Origin: Bugulina stolonifera
Taxonomy: Eukaryota; Bryozoa; Gymnolaemata; Cheilostomatida; Bugulidae
Reading direction: 5' to 3'
Length of the DNA: 64,000 nucleotides
Assembly: GCA_935421135.1 (NCBI GenBank)
Contig: OW285191.1
Coordinates: forward strand, 13,395,700 to 13,459,699
Shown: piece after piece, positions 24,789 through 36,015 of the stretch
Layout of the letters: each line of letters begins with the position of its first letter
Numbering within the stretch: position 1 is the first letter of the stretch
Notes under the pieces: model-generated
Seen by the model: the letters and a program-made list of their open reading frames with translations, nothing else
Database searches by the model: none
What the model was told of the DNA's origin: nothing
Made by a program: the position numbers and the translations under genes

Positions 24789-26523
24789 TTACACACAGTC
24801 AGTCTCTCAGTCTATTATTATATATTTTATGTATGTACATATGAGTAGCCTTGCCTCCACGTCTCTTATTATTATATATTTTATGTATATATGAGTAGCC
24901 TTGGCTCCACATCTCATATAAGGGTAGCCTTGGCTCAACGTGCCATCTCACACAATTTCCGACCTGCTGTTTATGTGACTGTATTATGGACCGCACTAAA
25001 TAGTATAGGAGTTTATGATGTGAAATACATACAATTAATTATCATTATGATTATTATTAGTAAATACGTGTACATATATATACATTGTATATGGGTGTGC
25101 ATTGTGTAGATACTAATAACTAATACAGGCCGTACTCGCTGTAGAGTTGAATCTATGGGCACTCATGCATGTAAACTATTGATTAGAATGTGAAGTTATC
25201 CTCACCTCAACTCAACTCAGATATGTAAATAAAGGTCTAATGAGAACTTTCTTATATATTGTGTAGTTTGAATAAGCATTTGACATGAGTTATTAATATG
25301 CCAACTTCAATGTTCTACTACTACCACAATAACAAGCAAGGCTTATTTTGTAAGGAGCTATTGATGTAAATATCATAGATTTATAATCATATTGTGACAC
25401 CATAATTATTAATATAATTTTGTGAACTCATAACTGTTTTGTATGTCATTAGTTATTATTTTATCTGTAAATATCTTTCTCCATGAAATAAAAACAATAG
25501 CCTGAGATAACCACTGTAACTGGACATTTTGTATTTATGCATACTTGAAGTATGGCTAGTTGATGCCACAGCTTTTACCTTTGCTTCCCTTCACTGCACC
25601 AGGAGCAGACAACTTTCAGACTCGTTGATTTTATTCTTTGGTTTATAGATGCTAAATCTGATTTATTATCAAAAAAATTAATTTTTATCAGAAAGTGTGT
25701 TAATCTCAGGGTTAAGTTGATTCATAAATCTATTCCACTAATAACCCTACCTCTAATTAGCGTCTTCGCGACCTAAATTTCAGACCCAGGCCAATTTGCG
25801 AAACTATTTTCCAGCACACATCCGTCACAGAGTTGCAAACACACTGACCTGGGCCAGAAAAAAACTTCTCATTTTCACGCGAAGAAGTCAGGTGTGCCGA
25901 TGAGCTAGGGATGGTTTTGACCGGCCAAGCAAAATCCCAGGCCAATAGCCTTTCTGACCTATGTCGGACGGCCATCTTGTGGATTTTATTTGCGACCCGA
26001 GTCCGTCCAAAAGGTCGCGAAGACACCTAATGTTGAAATGTTGACTTCAGAAAATACTATTTTATGCAGTTTTAATAGTTATTCTATGCTTAGAGTTGAT
26101 CTGATTTGTTCCATAAGCAGCGCAAGTGCAAAAACACTCAATGTAAAATATCCCTCCAACTTGGACCTATATTTACATCCGCTCCATGCTATTAAGCTAA
26201 CTGGCTGGCTACACTAGTTCTATATGCACTGTAGTGCTGATTATAAATTGGGAAAAGGATTCTTGATTACTATAATGTTGTTCATTCTAGTGTTCTTGAA
26301 GCTAAGATAATATGGAAAAAATCACAACACAATGAAGTTATACAATACTATGTATTGACTTGGGGAAGTCCAAGTACAAGTTATTGTTTGTTCCATTTAA
26401 CTACTATAATTCGCTTGCACACATTGTATAAAAATTGTATTTAAATGGCTTTGCTTTCACTCATAGCTCATGATAGCGCTCTAGACACATTCTACCCAAC
26501 AGCTACCTACCTAACTTTCTGCA
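24789..26523. other. intergenic region, sororin-like gene to receptor gene
   Basis: AT-rich, with short direct duplications around 24820-24930 and one small TIR element (25760-26026). No gene seen. Confidence 0.5.
25760..26026. mobile_element. 267-bp TIR element (MITE)
   Basis: The left end is GCGTCTTCGCGACCT and the right end, reverse-complemented, GTGTCTTCGCGACCT. CTAAT flanks both sides (25753-25757 and 26027-26031), though the left copy is two bases further out. The interior is GC-richer than the surroundings and has a 60-aa-scale open frame on the minus strand that is not recognisable. Confidence 0.6.
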
Positions 26524-29500
26524 ATGCAAAGTTGGTGTCTGATCTGCACCCTGTGTCTCATGAATATTGCTACAGACAGAGTACTGGGAGAATCAGTATC
26601 CATCGTACAGCTTTGTGCACGGTCAAATGAAGTTCAAAATGTTGCTTTTTCAAAAACAGGAATTATTCGTTTTACCGGTTCTCCCTTGTCTGAAAATTTT
26701 TTCTGCAAACTACGAATTGTAAACATTCCGTTCAATACGTTACTAAGCTTTACATTCACATCTAGCGCATGGGCACCCTCAGAGTGTCTGATGTTTGAAA
26801 ATGGACTGGACGTAGCTACGGGTTTGTTGGCTTTTAGAATTAACAGTAGTAATGCGGAGAATTTCATCTGCCCTCATTACAATGGGACACAATACGTAAC
26901 TAGAGTTGGACAAGAGAAGTCTGTTGTTTTGATATTCTCTGGTGATGGAAGATATAAACCTTCATCCTTTGACATCCACTACATAGGCGGTAAAGTATCA
27001 ACCAATCAACACTATTATCTCTAATTACCTCGCTAGATGTATCAAACTACACTATTGGTAAAAGTAAAATGGAGATAATAGGCGTATACACATTTACCCA
27101 CATGCTGCAACCCAAACTCTGCTCGAACTGTACATTATATTTACCAGCAAATGTGATACAGTATTCTGCTATGGAAAGTCTTATACTATTGTATATACTT
27201 CCTCGCGCTCACAGTGAATAGCAACCGATTCAAATTTATTTGTTATCATTTCTGATTATTTTTAGAGATCGCGGCTTGTGGGAGACTGGCTCATGAGGCG
27301 GGTATGGGTGGGGTGATACACGACGGCTATTATATTCATGAGGATGACCAGGATGCATGTAATTGGACATTAACAGCTATTCCAACTGGTGCAACAGTAG
27401 TCTTCACCATAACCAATATTTATTGGTTCAATGATTCTTCTGTTCAGTTAGAGTTTGTAGCTGATACGATTGCACGAAGTAGCAGTAATATATCTGAAAT
27501 AAGCCGGACTTTTGTAACACCCTCAGCTTCAACTATAGATATCAGAGTAATAAAAGATGAAGCTACACAATACTGGGGCTATACTGTCAAATACACAGGT
27601 AGGTAGGAAATTAACATACATGATTATACATTGTGTATGAAATTATTAATGAGTTACAGTTGTAGTTGTTGAAAAGTAAAAATATTATAAATTTTGCATC
27701 AACAAACTTGTCTTAAATGGAAGTCATGATGGCTATGATACAATTAGATTTGGGGTCAAAAAATGGGATGATTCATATATGTCACAATGCTGCTGGTCAG
27801 CGTCTCGGCTCTGGGTGGTGCTAGGACCTTGGGACCAGGTCCCCCAGCATCGCTACCGGAGTGGGTCCCTAGGGTCCTACCCCACCCTAGGAACCCATGA
27901 TGACTACGATACAATTGTGGTAAGAAGAGCTCTCAACTAATTTTTCCTTGAGGCAATTGAAATGTCATTGAAACCTTGGACACCATGACTTGGGTAGCCA
28001 TATTAGTAAACCAAACAATTTAAGTGTATTGGTTATTACTGTGTAATTGTGAGTAACTTCCTTGTTTAAGCAAAGGCTACTCAATAAAACAATCATCTGA
28101 TTATTATTGCTGTTAGCAAAAGAAAAGACCCCTTAGATGGCGGTAGTTTATACTGCAAATGAGACTAGCATTATACACCTACATGTACGTGACTCACTTA
28201 CTGCTTTATGTACATAAATGCATACATTGTAGGCATACAAGTGGAATTAATATCACTTAGATTCCTAGTTACTCCTTGTGTGTTATGTATTTTCAGTTTA
28301 CCTTAGATCTTTATTATTGTGGATGACTCAAACCCGGCTACCCTTTGCCATTCTGCCATATTAAACAAGGTAGCCATATACGTGTAAATATTGTGATGGT
28401 ACAGGACATTTATATACGACTCCAGCTACCGGAATAAACCCTACAGCACCTTAAGTGCCTAGTAGTTGTCACAGCGCTACTCAACTAACACTCGTACTCT
28501 CATAACTAGCTGTTCGTATGCTTATACTCAACTGCATTGCATGTCTAAACCATTCATTTACTGTCTATATACGTGTATCTATGTGTTTATACTCATTCTA
28601 CCTAACTGCATACTGATGTACATTCATGTATGATAATTACGAAGTCTTTTAGTGCCTTTTATACCCATGTACAGAGGCCCGACCTCTCAGAATTACTTGA
28701 TATTCATTTTGTACATGAATTGGACCATTATAAGCAACTTTTGTATAACCCGACCCATTTTGGGTCGGCCGTCGGGCTTCCGGCGGCCATGTTGTTGCGC
28801 AACTTCCGGACGACCCTATGTCGTCTTTTCCCGACACTACGTCGGGCGGAAGTCCTTATACTATATAAAGGGCATTGTTTCACTGTTCATTGTCTCAGTC
28901 TTCACTTGGCTTTCAATAAAGACACATCTACACTTGATACAGAGACTTTCACTTCCTTTTGTCAGGTCATTCGCTTAGCGAACCGCCTACTAGGTCGGAT
29001 CACTCTCTTTCAACGTATAGTCTGAAGGTCAGACTTGGGACCAGATGGGTCGTCTCTGGTAGTTATTGGGCTACTGAGACCGCTCGATCTTTCATGTAAT
29101 GAGAAGGCCTAGCACCACTCATAGGCACTTCAGTTTTGGGTCGGTAGTCGTCCAAGGACGACCGCACGAAATACCAGAAACCATTACAATATAATGTCAT
29201 TTTGATTTTAGTATTAATATGTGGAGAACCTCCTGAAGTGAAAAATGGAAAGTTTGTCGATTCAACAAGCGAAGGTCCACAATTAATTAGCACTATCATA
29301 AAATTCGTCTGTGACGATGGCTACAGCATGCAGGATATCAACAATGATAGAATGATATGTGTCATAACAGCAGACTACACAGCTGCGTGGGTGATGCTCA
29401 ACCAACCAATCAAATGTGTTCCAGGTGTGTAACTACTGGTCATTATTTTCATTGTCTAGACATTTGCTCTCAATCATCTGTTAGTTAAAGATCCAACTAT

Positions 29501-32500
29501 TACAACCCCACAAAGGAAGATATTTCCGTTTGTTCAGATATGGAAGGGAGATCACGGTGATTTCACTAATCTCACCCGGATAATGACTGGCAACTAGCCA
29601 ACATGGAAGAACATTCTTGTTGTATAAGTTAGATGAGCGTTCTTATAGGCCACCTCTTGAATAGGGCCTCTGTGCTGTAGTAGGCATTCCCTAAAATTCC
29701 AGGCACAGTGTACCCACGTCCTCTGTTTCGCTTCTATCATTCAATAGAATTTCTGCAATTTATGAATCTGGTATAATTATAACATCTCTCATACATACAT
29801 GTAGCTCTTTTAGTTTGGTTATTCTATATGGTAGGCCGATATTTGCAGATAAAAGATGTTTAAATGAACCACTAACTCTGCCGTATACCACAATGAAGAT
29901 TAATTCTGAAAGAACGCAAGTCACATATAGCTGTGCAGAAGGTTTTCACCATGCCACCAATTCTTCAGATATAGTTCTAGGGTGTACAACGCGAGACCAA
30001 GAGAACATTCCTTGGACTTGGGATAAATTCAGTGCAGCATATCTTATTTGTGAATCCGGTAAATGGACGCTATATTCTAATAATCATTTTGGTTGCTTGC
30101 TGTACTTTTACCAAACTACTGTGATTTGTTATTACCAAAAAGTAGGTTGGTTGAAGTTTAAAATGTAGTACTACTTTTGTAGATGCATGCGAGAACTGCA
30201 CAAGAATTATATCCATAGTTCCCACTAGCAATTTCTCTGCTACACTACCCCACTATACCAACACAACTAATGATACCCAAATACCATGGACTCAGCAACT
30301 GAAGTTTTGGATGATAATGTCATACTGTTTAGGAGGGTTAGCTGGTATCCTTATGCTCTCAATTATAATCATGGCTCCGGTACTGGCTAGAAAATGGTGG
30401 GTTCTATAAAAATTTTGCTTTAAATTTACAGGTAGACTAAAATACTTTGGTGTGTAGGTAATGGTATATCTTATTGGTATTATGTTTAAACCTGCTATTA
30501 GAACATATGCTATTAAAAGTGCTGTATCAGGTAAATATTAGCATTGTGACAGATTGACTATTGAACATTATTTACAATGTATGTGCAGTATATGACATAT
30601 ATGATGAACTCAAATATGCTCATCGACATTACGATCACTATTACAACAATATGTTTCACTATTACAACAATATGTTTCACTATTACAACAATATGTTTCA
30701 CTATTACAACAATATGTTTCACTATTACAACAATATGTTTCACTATTACAACAATATGTTTCACTATTACAACAATATGTTGCGATAAGCTGAGTATCTT
30801 ATAATAAATATGTACTGATTATGCTTGGAAGTTGTCTGCTCCCAATTGAGAGAGGACAACTTTGTAACACAATTAATAGGCTATCAGTGCCGATGTGATA
30901 ACTACATGTATGTTATTGAGCTTCTCGTGCCTGTTGAGATTTGCTAAAGTTGAATAGAATGTTTATACAACTCCTTGCATTTACAGCAACTTACCACCTG
31001 CTACAGTAAAGGATGCTAGAAACACAGAGTCTCCAAGATATCTCACTAGGAACTCGGATTTTTTAGGTAAGTATTAGCCTGTGTCCCAACCTAACTGAAC
31101 CATTTTAGCTGTTGCCTGATGGTGACTAGTGTGAATCTTGTGAAGTGGGTAGATATTAACTAAATCTAGATCTATCAGATGAAATATGCCTAAAACTACC
31201 TTGGTATGGTATGGTATGCTGACATACATGTGTATAATAGCGAAATTTCAATGGCCTTGAATCTGAGAATTATTTGCCCAACGATTGCACAACTATCTGT
31301 AGCAGGCTCTGAAAATAAACAGAGAAAATAACTCCTCCTGCTTCAGTTTTGACAAAGACTCATGACCAGTGCTTTTTTGTAGGGGCTCTCTGGGCTCCCG
31401 GGAGCCCTCTCAAAAAATCATGGTCTGTTGAGGGGGCTCCTGGGAGCCCCCTCAACAAATTGCCACCTTTCAGCTTAAAAAGTAGCCATAGCCAGGCATC
31501 ATGCATCCTATTAGGAATATACATGTTACCTGGTACATGTACATGTATATCAATATGCTATGGTGAACCCCAATGTTGACTCACGATTCCACACTATTTA
31601 ACATGCATGTACATGTATGTATTGCAGTGAGCAGCCAGCTAAGGAGAATAGCTAACCTTGCATGTATTACCGGACTGAATGTGCTTTAAAAGGCCAATCC
31701 AATGTGTTTGTGAATAATATAATATACATTTGTATAATTATATTTTTTTATCATTTCCATTTACCATCGACCATTTCCTTGGACTGCAATTAAGACACTT
31801 TTATATACTTTGTGGTGCTTTTAACTAGGAATCTATTAGCCTAGGTTCCTGACGGAGCCGAAACCCAGAGTAACTAGCATAGGGTCGTACCCATGAGGCT
31901 ATCAACAGAAAGAGGAACACTCGGACCTACGGGTCATAATAATAAGCGGCAAATAGCTCATCTATCCCTTAGTGCATAAACCACTTTCGGTCCCTCCCAC
32001 ATGACTACAAGTGTACGCAAGAACTTTACAAAAAATAATAGCTCAAAGTCAGCAAAAAAACCAAAAAGAGTTGCGAGATGAGGCATTTAGCTTTCAGCAT
32101 TTATCAACACCAGATCGGTAGCGATTAGCTTGAGAACTATAAAGCTGTGCAGAGCTCTTTCAATAGTCTCTCTTCTTAGAGACACTATAACCTCTAACTT
32201 GCTCATTTATACATTTGGTCCTCCACTGGCGTTATTTGTACCCAGACCCTATGTCATGTTGCACTATAACATGGTGGAGAAAAGGGAGGCACAGTGCAAT
32301 CGACGAAAATGCCAAACAAGAGACAGAAGTCCAGCCCAACGGGGATGAACAATTTCCTACCGTCTGAGAAATCTTAGCAAAATAACTCTAATCACTTATA
32401 TGACATTAGTGTATAGGACGCTTCGTATGCAAAGAATTTGTTTTTTGAACAGTCAGAGACTTGTTTGACATTCATGAAAATAAATACCAGTTCCTCACCG

Positions 32501-34486
32501 GGATTGAACCCGGCACCTCTATGGCATCTAATCGCCTAGTGCAGTAGGCGGAACATACTACTGCTACACCAGCTCAGCAACCTTAAAAAAGGAAGCTTTG
32601 CCAGGGAGCAGTGTAGATATACTCTGAGCCAACTGTATTCTAAGCACCCCTCATATTACGGCCACGTTGCTATATATTCCGCAAAACATTTGACCATGAG
32701 TTCTACATGTATAATAATGTCAAGCAATGATATAGGAGTGCTATGTAGCATGTGTGAAGTTGAGAGCGTGGAGGGAATCTGAATTTTGTAGGGAGCCCCC
32801 TCAACTAATCTTACAAAAAAAGTACTGCTCATGACTGTGTAATTTCTCCTTCCCTGCACTTAACTCTAGGTTCCATCCAAATATTTATTCAGGAACTAAC
32901 AGTAAAAGATTATTACAATATTATGTTGAAGAACTGGAAGTGGTCTATAATTGCATATACAAATGTATATCATGATAATATAGATGACTTCAATGGTACA
33001 GACACTGTATAATAACATTAACTGTACTACAGTGTACGTTATGGTAAAACTTGGTCAATTTATCTGACTGATCTGGTAATGCTCAATATGAAATGTTTAA
33101 ACTGAAACTTTGTAATTTCGATATACATGTAAATGTAAACCGTCTCACCTGCTCTCCATTAGCCCAGAATATACACAATGTCAATTTTTCTAAACTACGA
33201 GTAATTGGTATAATTTATGAATTTATTATGCCTTTTGGTATTATTCCAGCCTCGATCCCACGTGTATCCCCACCTGCACCCCCACTCGGACCTACGCTGA
33301 CCTTACCTAGACCCCTACCTGAACCCCCACTGACCCGACCTAGACCACCACCTGAACCCCTGCAGACCCCACCTAGACCTACACAGACCCCACCTGGACC
33401 TACACTGACCTCACCTGGACCTACACTGACCCCACCTGGACCTACGCTGACCCGACCTAGATCTCCACAGACCCCACTTGGACCCCTGCAGACCCCATCT
33501 GGACCTACACTGACCCGACCTAGACCACCACCTGGACCCCCACTGACCCCACCAGAGCTCCCACTGACCCCACCTCGATCACCATCGACTCTGCAGCAGG
33601 GGGAAATTAGACATAGCTATGTTGATCTGGAGCCGCATTTTCCACACCCACCAGTTATAGTTCCTTCGACAGAAGTGGGTAAGGAAACACTACATTTATA
33701 AAAGCTCATGAGTCATCACAAAGCAGAAGAAGACAGTGTATTTATATATTTCTACACGTACATGTATTTCTATAGAATTTATTTACTGTGTATTTGGAAT
33801 TGAAGGTCCCATCTGTTTGCTAGTTATAGCAAAGTGATTATAAAATAAAGCTGTACCAAATTGAGGGCGAGTGTAAGCTATTACTAGTTGCAAGCTACCT
33901 TTTCTACCATATACTTAAAACTCAGATATGTACATCCATTGTATTTAGGACTCTGTTACTTAATGTTATATTTTGCTGTAGTTCCATGCAGTGAATTGTC
34001 TGCTACATTGTGTGTGTAATAGTTTGATCTCAGATCATAAATGAGATAGAACAGCTGCTCTTCTTAAACAATTTTAGAGTTTGATTTTCCTTCTCTCATC
34101 AACTGGGACGAGACAGAGTGCTCAAAAAGCTATCAGCTACGTTACTACATTGAATCCCACTTTTTGTTGGGTTTTTGTTAGGTTTAGCCTAAGTTTCAGG
34201 GTGGGTATACTAATTCACCCATTTTTAGGAAGACGAAGAATAGTACACTACTTTCTGTTTCCTAGATCATGAGCATATGGAGACAAGACATAGGAGTTAT
34301 GTGAATGTGCCGAAAAAGATTGACCGAGGTCAGCAGATGTATAAAAACAGTCATCCTTCCAATAAGAATGACCCACCACTGAATAGGAATGGCCAACAGT
34401 CCTTTTCCTATGACTATGTTGACAGGCTCGTGGGATTTGGGTATGCAGTACATATTTATATGGAATTTAGTTTTGTATATGTTTGA
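26524..34486 (+). CDS. CUB-CUB-CCP-CCP single-pass receptor with SH2/SH3-ligand tail
   Basis: Eight phase-matched exons: 26524-26989, 27266-27598, 29212-29424, 29849-30058, 30183-30396, 30987-31066, 33250-33678, 34266-34486; about 721 aa. A signal-peptide-like start (MQSWCLICTLCLMNIA) precedes a four-Cys CUB domain (to about 155). A second CUB (160-266, DACNWTLTAIP ... WGYTVKYTG) and two sushi/CCP domains follow (267-337, CGEPPEVKNGKF; 338-407, each four Cys and one Trp). Next come a Thr/Asn-rich stalk, a membrane helix at about 449-475 (MSYCLGGLAGILMLSIIIM) and a tail of about 245 residues. The tail holds many PxxP repeats and tyrosines in SYVDLEP, SYVNVPK and YDYVDRL. Each extracellular domain is one exon with phase 1-1 borders, as in shuffled domains. 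A phase-compatible extra exon (34078-34140, starting EFDFPSLINWDETE) is possible but has a weak donor. Ligand unknown. Confidence 0.8.
27806..27892. repeat. GC-rich imperfect hairpin
   Basis: CTGGGTGGTGCTAGGACC pairs imperfectly with GGTCCTACCCCACCCTAG. It is flanked by a diverged direct repeat (CATGATGGCTATGATACAAT at about 27726; a 3-mismatch copy at about 27897). Confidence 0.6.
28740..29190 (+). mobile_element. putative solo LTR (boundaries uncertain)
   Basis: It begins near TGTATAACCCGACCC and runs to about CCATTACA. It has an internal TATA box (ACTATATAAAGGGC, about 28859-28872) and a polyadenylation signal 50 nt on (AATAAAG, about 28915), the order found in an LTR. It is GC-richer than its surroundings. 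No 4-6 bp target duplication could be fixed, and no gag/pol sequence is nearby. Confidence 0.4.
30642..30781. repeat. 21-bp minisatellite, about 7 copies
   Basis: Unit CACTATTACAACAATATGTTT repeated almost without change in receptor intron 5. The period is a multiple of three, so every frame stays open and gives artefact ORFs on both strands. Confidence 0.95.
30824..30880. mobile_element. fold-back MITE, AAGTTGTCC family
   Basis: GGAAGTTGTCTGCTCCCAA faces TTGAGAGAGGACAACTTTG in receptor intron 5. Confidence 0.7.
31367..32827. mobile_element. 1461-bp non-autonomous hAT-like element with 8-bp TSD
   Basis: The left end is CAGTGCTTTTTTGTA and the right end, reverse-complemented, CAGTACTTTTTTTGTAA. 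The 8-bp direct duplication CTCATGAC lies at 31359-31366 and 32828-32835. Sub-terminal GGGAGCCC / GGGGGCTCC repeats are inverted (31388-31455 and about 32793-32803). No transposase ORF. A tRNA-like SINE sits inside at about 32490-32580. The element is in receptor intron 6. Confidence 0.9.
32488..32580 (-). repeat. tRNA-like SINE head inside hAT-like element
   Basis: On the minus strand an A-box-like GAGCTGGTGTAGCAGTAGT is followed by a B-box GGTTCAATCCC closed by a CCGGG/CCCGG stem. The acceptor stem does not pair. It is best read as a tRNA-derived SINE or tRNA relic. Confidence 0.55.
33284..33595 (+). repeat. coding minisatellite: Pro/Thr repeats of receptor tail
   Basis: About nine to ten imperfect units of roughly 30-36 nt (CCACCTGGACCTACACTGAC-type) encode PPGPTLTRPRPPPEP-like sequence. 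The region supplies many PxxP SH3-ligand cores. Copy number is likely variable between alleles. Confidence 0.85.
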
Positions 34487-34570
34487 TATGCACAGGGCTT
34501 AAAGCAAGAATCAGGACAGTTGCCTACAGAAAACACTTGTATAAATGCTTAGATCCCTGGAGAGGATTTA

Positions 34571-34844
34571 AAAAAACTCACCGACTTATACTCCTTATAG
34601 CCCCTAGCAGCTGCACTGCCAGGTGCCAGTGCTGGCCAACTCCCTGTGAGAAAGGCCCAGATAACAGTCATGGCCTTTTTTTGGCAGGGGTAGAGGAGCT
34701 GCCTTGAAGCCATGCTGGCTTGCATGACCCCAAGGATTTTAATGTGAGGCACAGGAGCAATTGTGGCTGGATGCTCTTCCTAACACCACCGGGATTTGAA
34801 CCTGGAACCTTCAGCATAAAAGCTCAGCATTCTAACCCCTAAGT
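34571..34844 (-). mobile_element. tRNA-derived SINE with 15-bp target duplication
   Basis: The direct repeat CCTGGAGAGGATTTA lies at 34556-34570 and 34845-34859. On the minus strand a tRNA-like head (B-box GGTTCAAATCCC at about 34790-34802) is followed by GGAAGAGCATCCAGCC, which resembles the GGAAGGGCATCCGGC tail shared with RTE-type LINEs. It ends in a T run. Confidence 0.85.
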
Positions 34845-35005
34845 CCTGGAGAGGATTTAGCTATGCATTATTTGAACAATTATAATAATCGGTAAAACTC
34901 TCAAATTCATGTCTTTTAATACAGATTTGAAACAGTTTTTCATAGATCTGGCCAATATACTCATTGAGGCAAAATAAAATATAGCACACTTACTTGCTAT
35001 TGGTC

Positions 35006-35065
35006 ATAGTAAGAAGTTGTCCTCTCTCCATATGGAGTCAAATTAGGAGATGACAACTTATTAAA
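35006..35065. mobile_element. fold-back MITE, AAGTTGTCC family
   Basis: AAGAAGTTGTCCTCTCTCC faces GGAGATGACAACTTATTAA. Confidence 0.7.
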
Positions 35066-36015
35066 TAGAAACATTCCAACTGCATGGACAATGTAGAACT
35101 GGCCAGAGGTTTTACCATTCGCATAACTATCTTAAAATAGATGCATTTGAAGCTGTTACATATCTACTGCAGTGATAACCTGGATGATGGGGAAAGCTCT
35201 GATGATTTGAGTCATGGCTATGATGGACCAACTGAAATAATCTAACTACCAGACATTGGGTAAAACAGCAAGCAGATGTCATGGCACGTGGAAATTTAGT
35301 GACAACCATTGAAATTTAATCCAATAGATACAACATGTAGACTATTTCGTTACTGGAATCCTTACTTATTAGCATAATACTTGTACATGCACAGATTTAT
35401 AGAATAGCATTTCTATTTGTAAGCATATTATACTATTATTTATTATCTTTGGTGGAATAGAAGCTTTTTACTGATTTGTTGATCATTTGTTACTATTTTT
35501 ACGTAAATTATAACAGTATAACATTTCAGTTTATGTGAGCTACACTGCTTAGTTTAATACATTGTACGTGTAGAGTCATGTATATACCTGTAGCAGTTCT
35601 CACTGGGTTACATGTACAAAAACTTTACAAGTTCTTGCGTGATAACTACACCTACTATGTATTTAAAGAAACCTGGACAGGTTATTTTTAATCTTTAGAC
35701 TCTACATGTATTTCTATTATAATAAATACAACAATCAAAATCTGAAAAGCAAAATTATAATTTATTAGTATGACTAAATAGGCAGATAGTTCAATGTACA
35801 ATAATATTAATACATGTATAATATTAATATCAATATGTTAGATACAATTGCTTTAAACTGGACTATTATGTAATAATTAATTTTAATAACAAAAATAAAG
35901 GCTTATCACCTAGAAAATATAAATTACTAATACATTTCCCAGCTTAGAGCAGTGCTATATACAAATTAAACATGAGAAACACAGTCTAAGATGACATCAC
36001 CAACTTGCTATATGA

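Larger units (their letters stand above)
27599..29211. other. receptor intron 2 with putative LTR and GC-rich hairpin
   Basis: Donor GTAGGT at 27599 and acceptor TTTTAG before 29212. It contains a GC-rich inverted repeat (27806-27892) and an LTR-like segment (about 28740-29190). Confidence 0.6.
34487..36015. other. convergent intergenic region, receptor and EXD3
   Basis: It contains a SINE with target duplication (34571-34844), one fold-back element (35006-35065) and AT-rich sequence. No gene seen. Confidence 0.6.

Noticed and set aside
28630..29025. 131-codon ORF upstream of CCP exon
   Set aside because: Lies across the putative LTR with no protein similarity.
30558..30804. Three overlapping ORFs with MKHIVVIV / YYNNMFH repeats
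   Set aside because: Artefacts of the 21-bp minisatellite, whose period keeps all frames open.
32488..32580. tRNA gene on the minus strand
   Set aside because: T arm pairs with a 6-nt loop but the acceptor stem fails; more likely a SINE head.
33093..33249. Upstream extension of the proline-rich ORF
   Set aside because: The acceptor ATTCCAG at 33249 gives phase continuity with the receptor; upstream codons are intronic.
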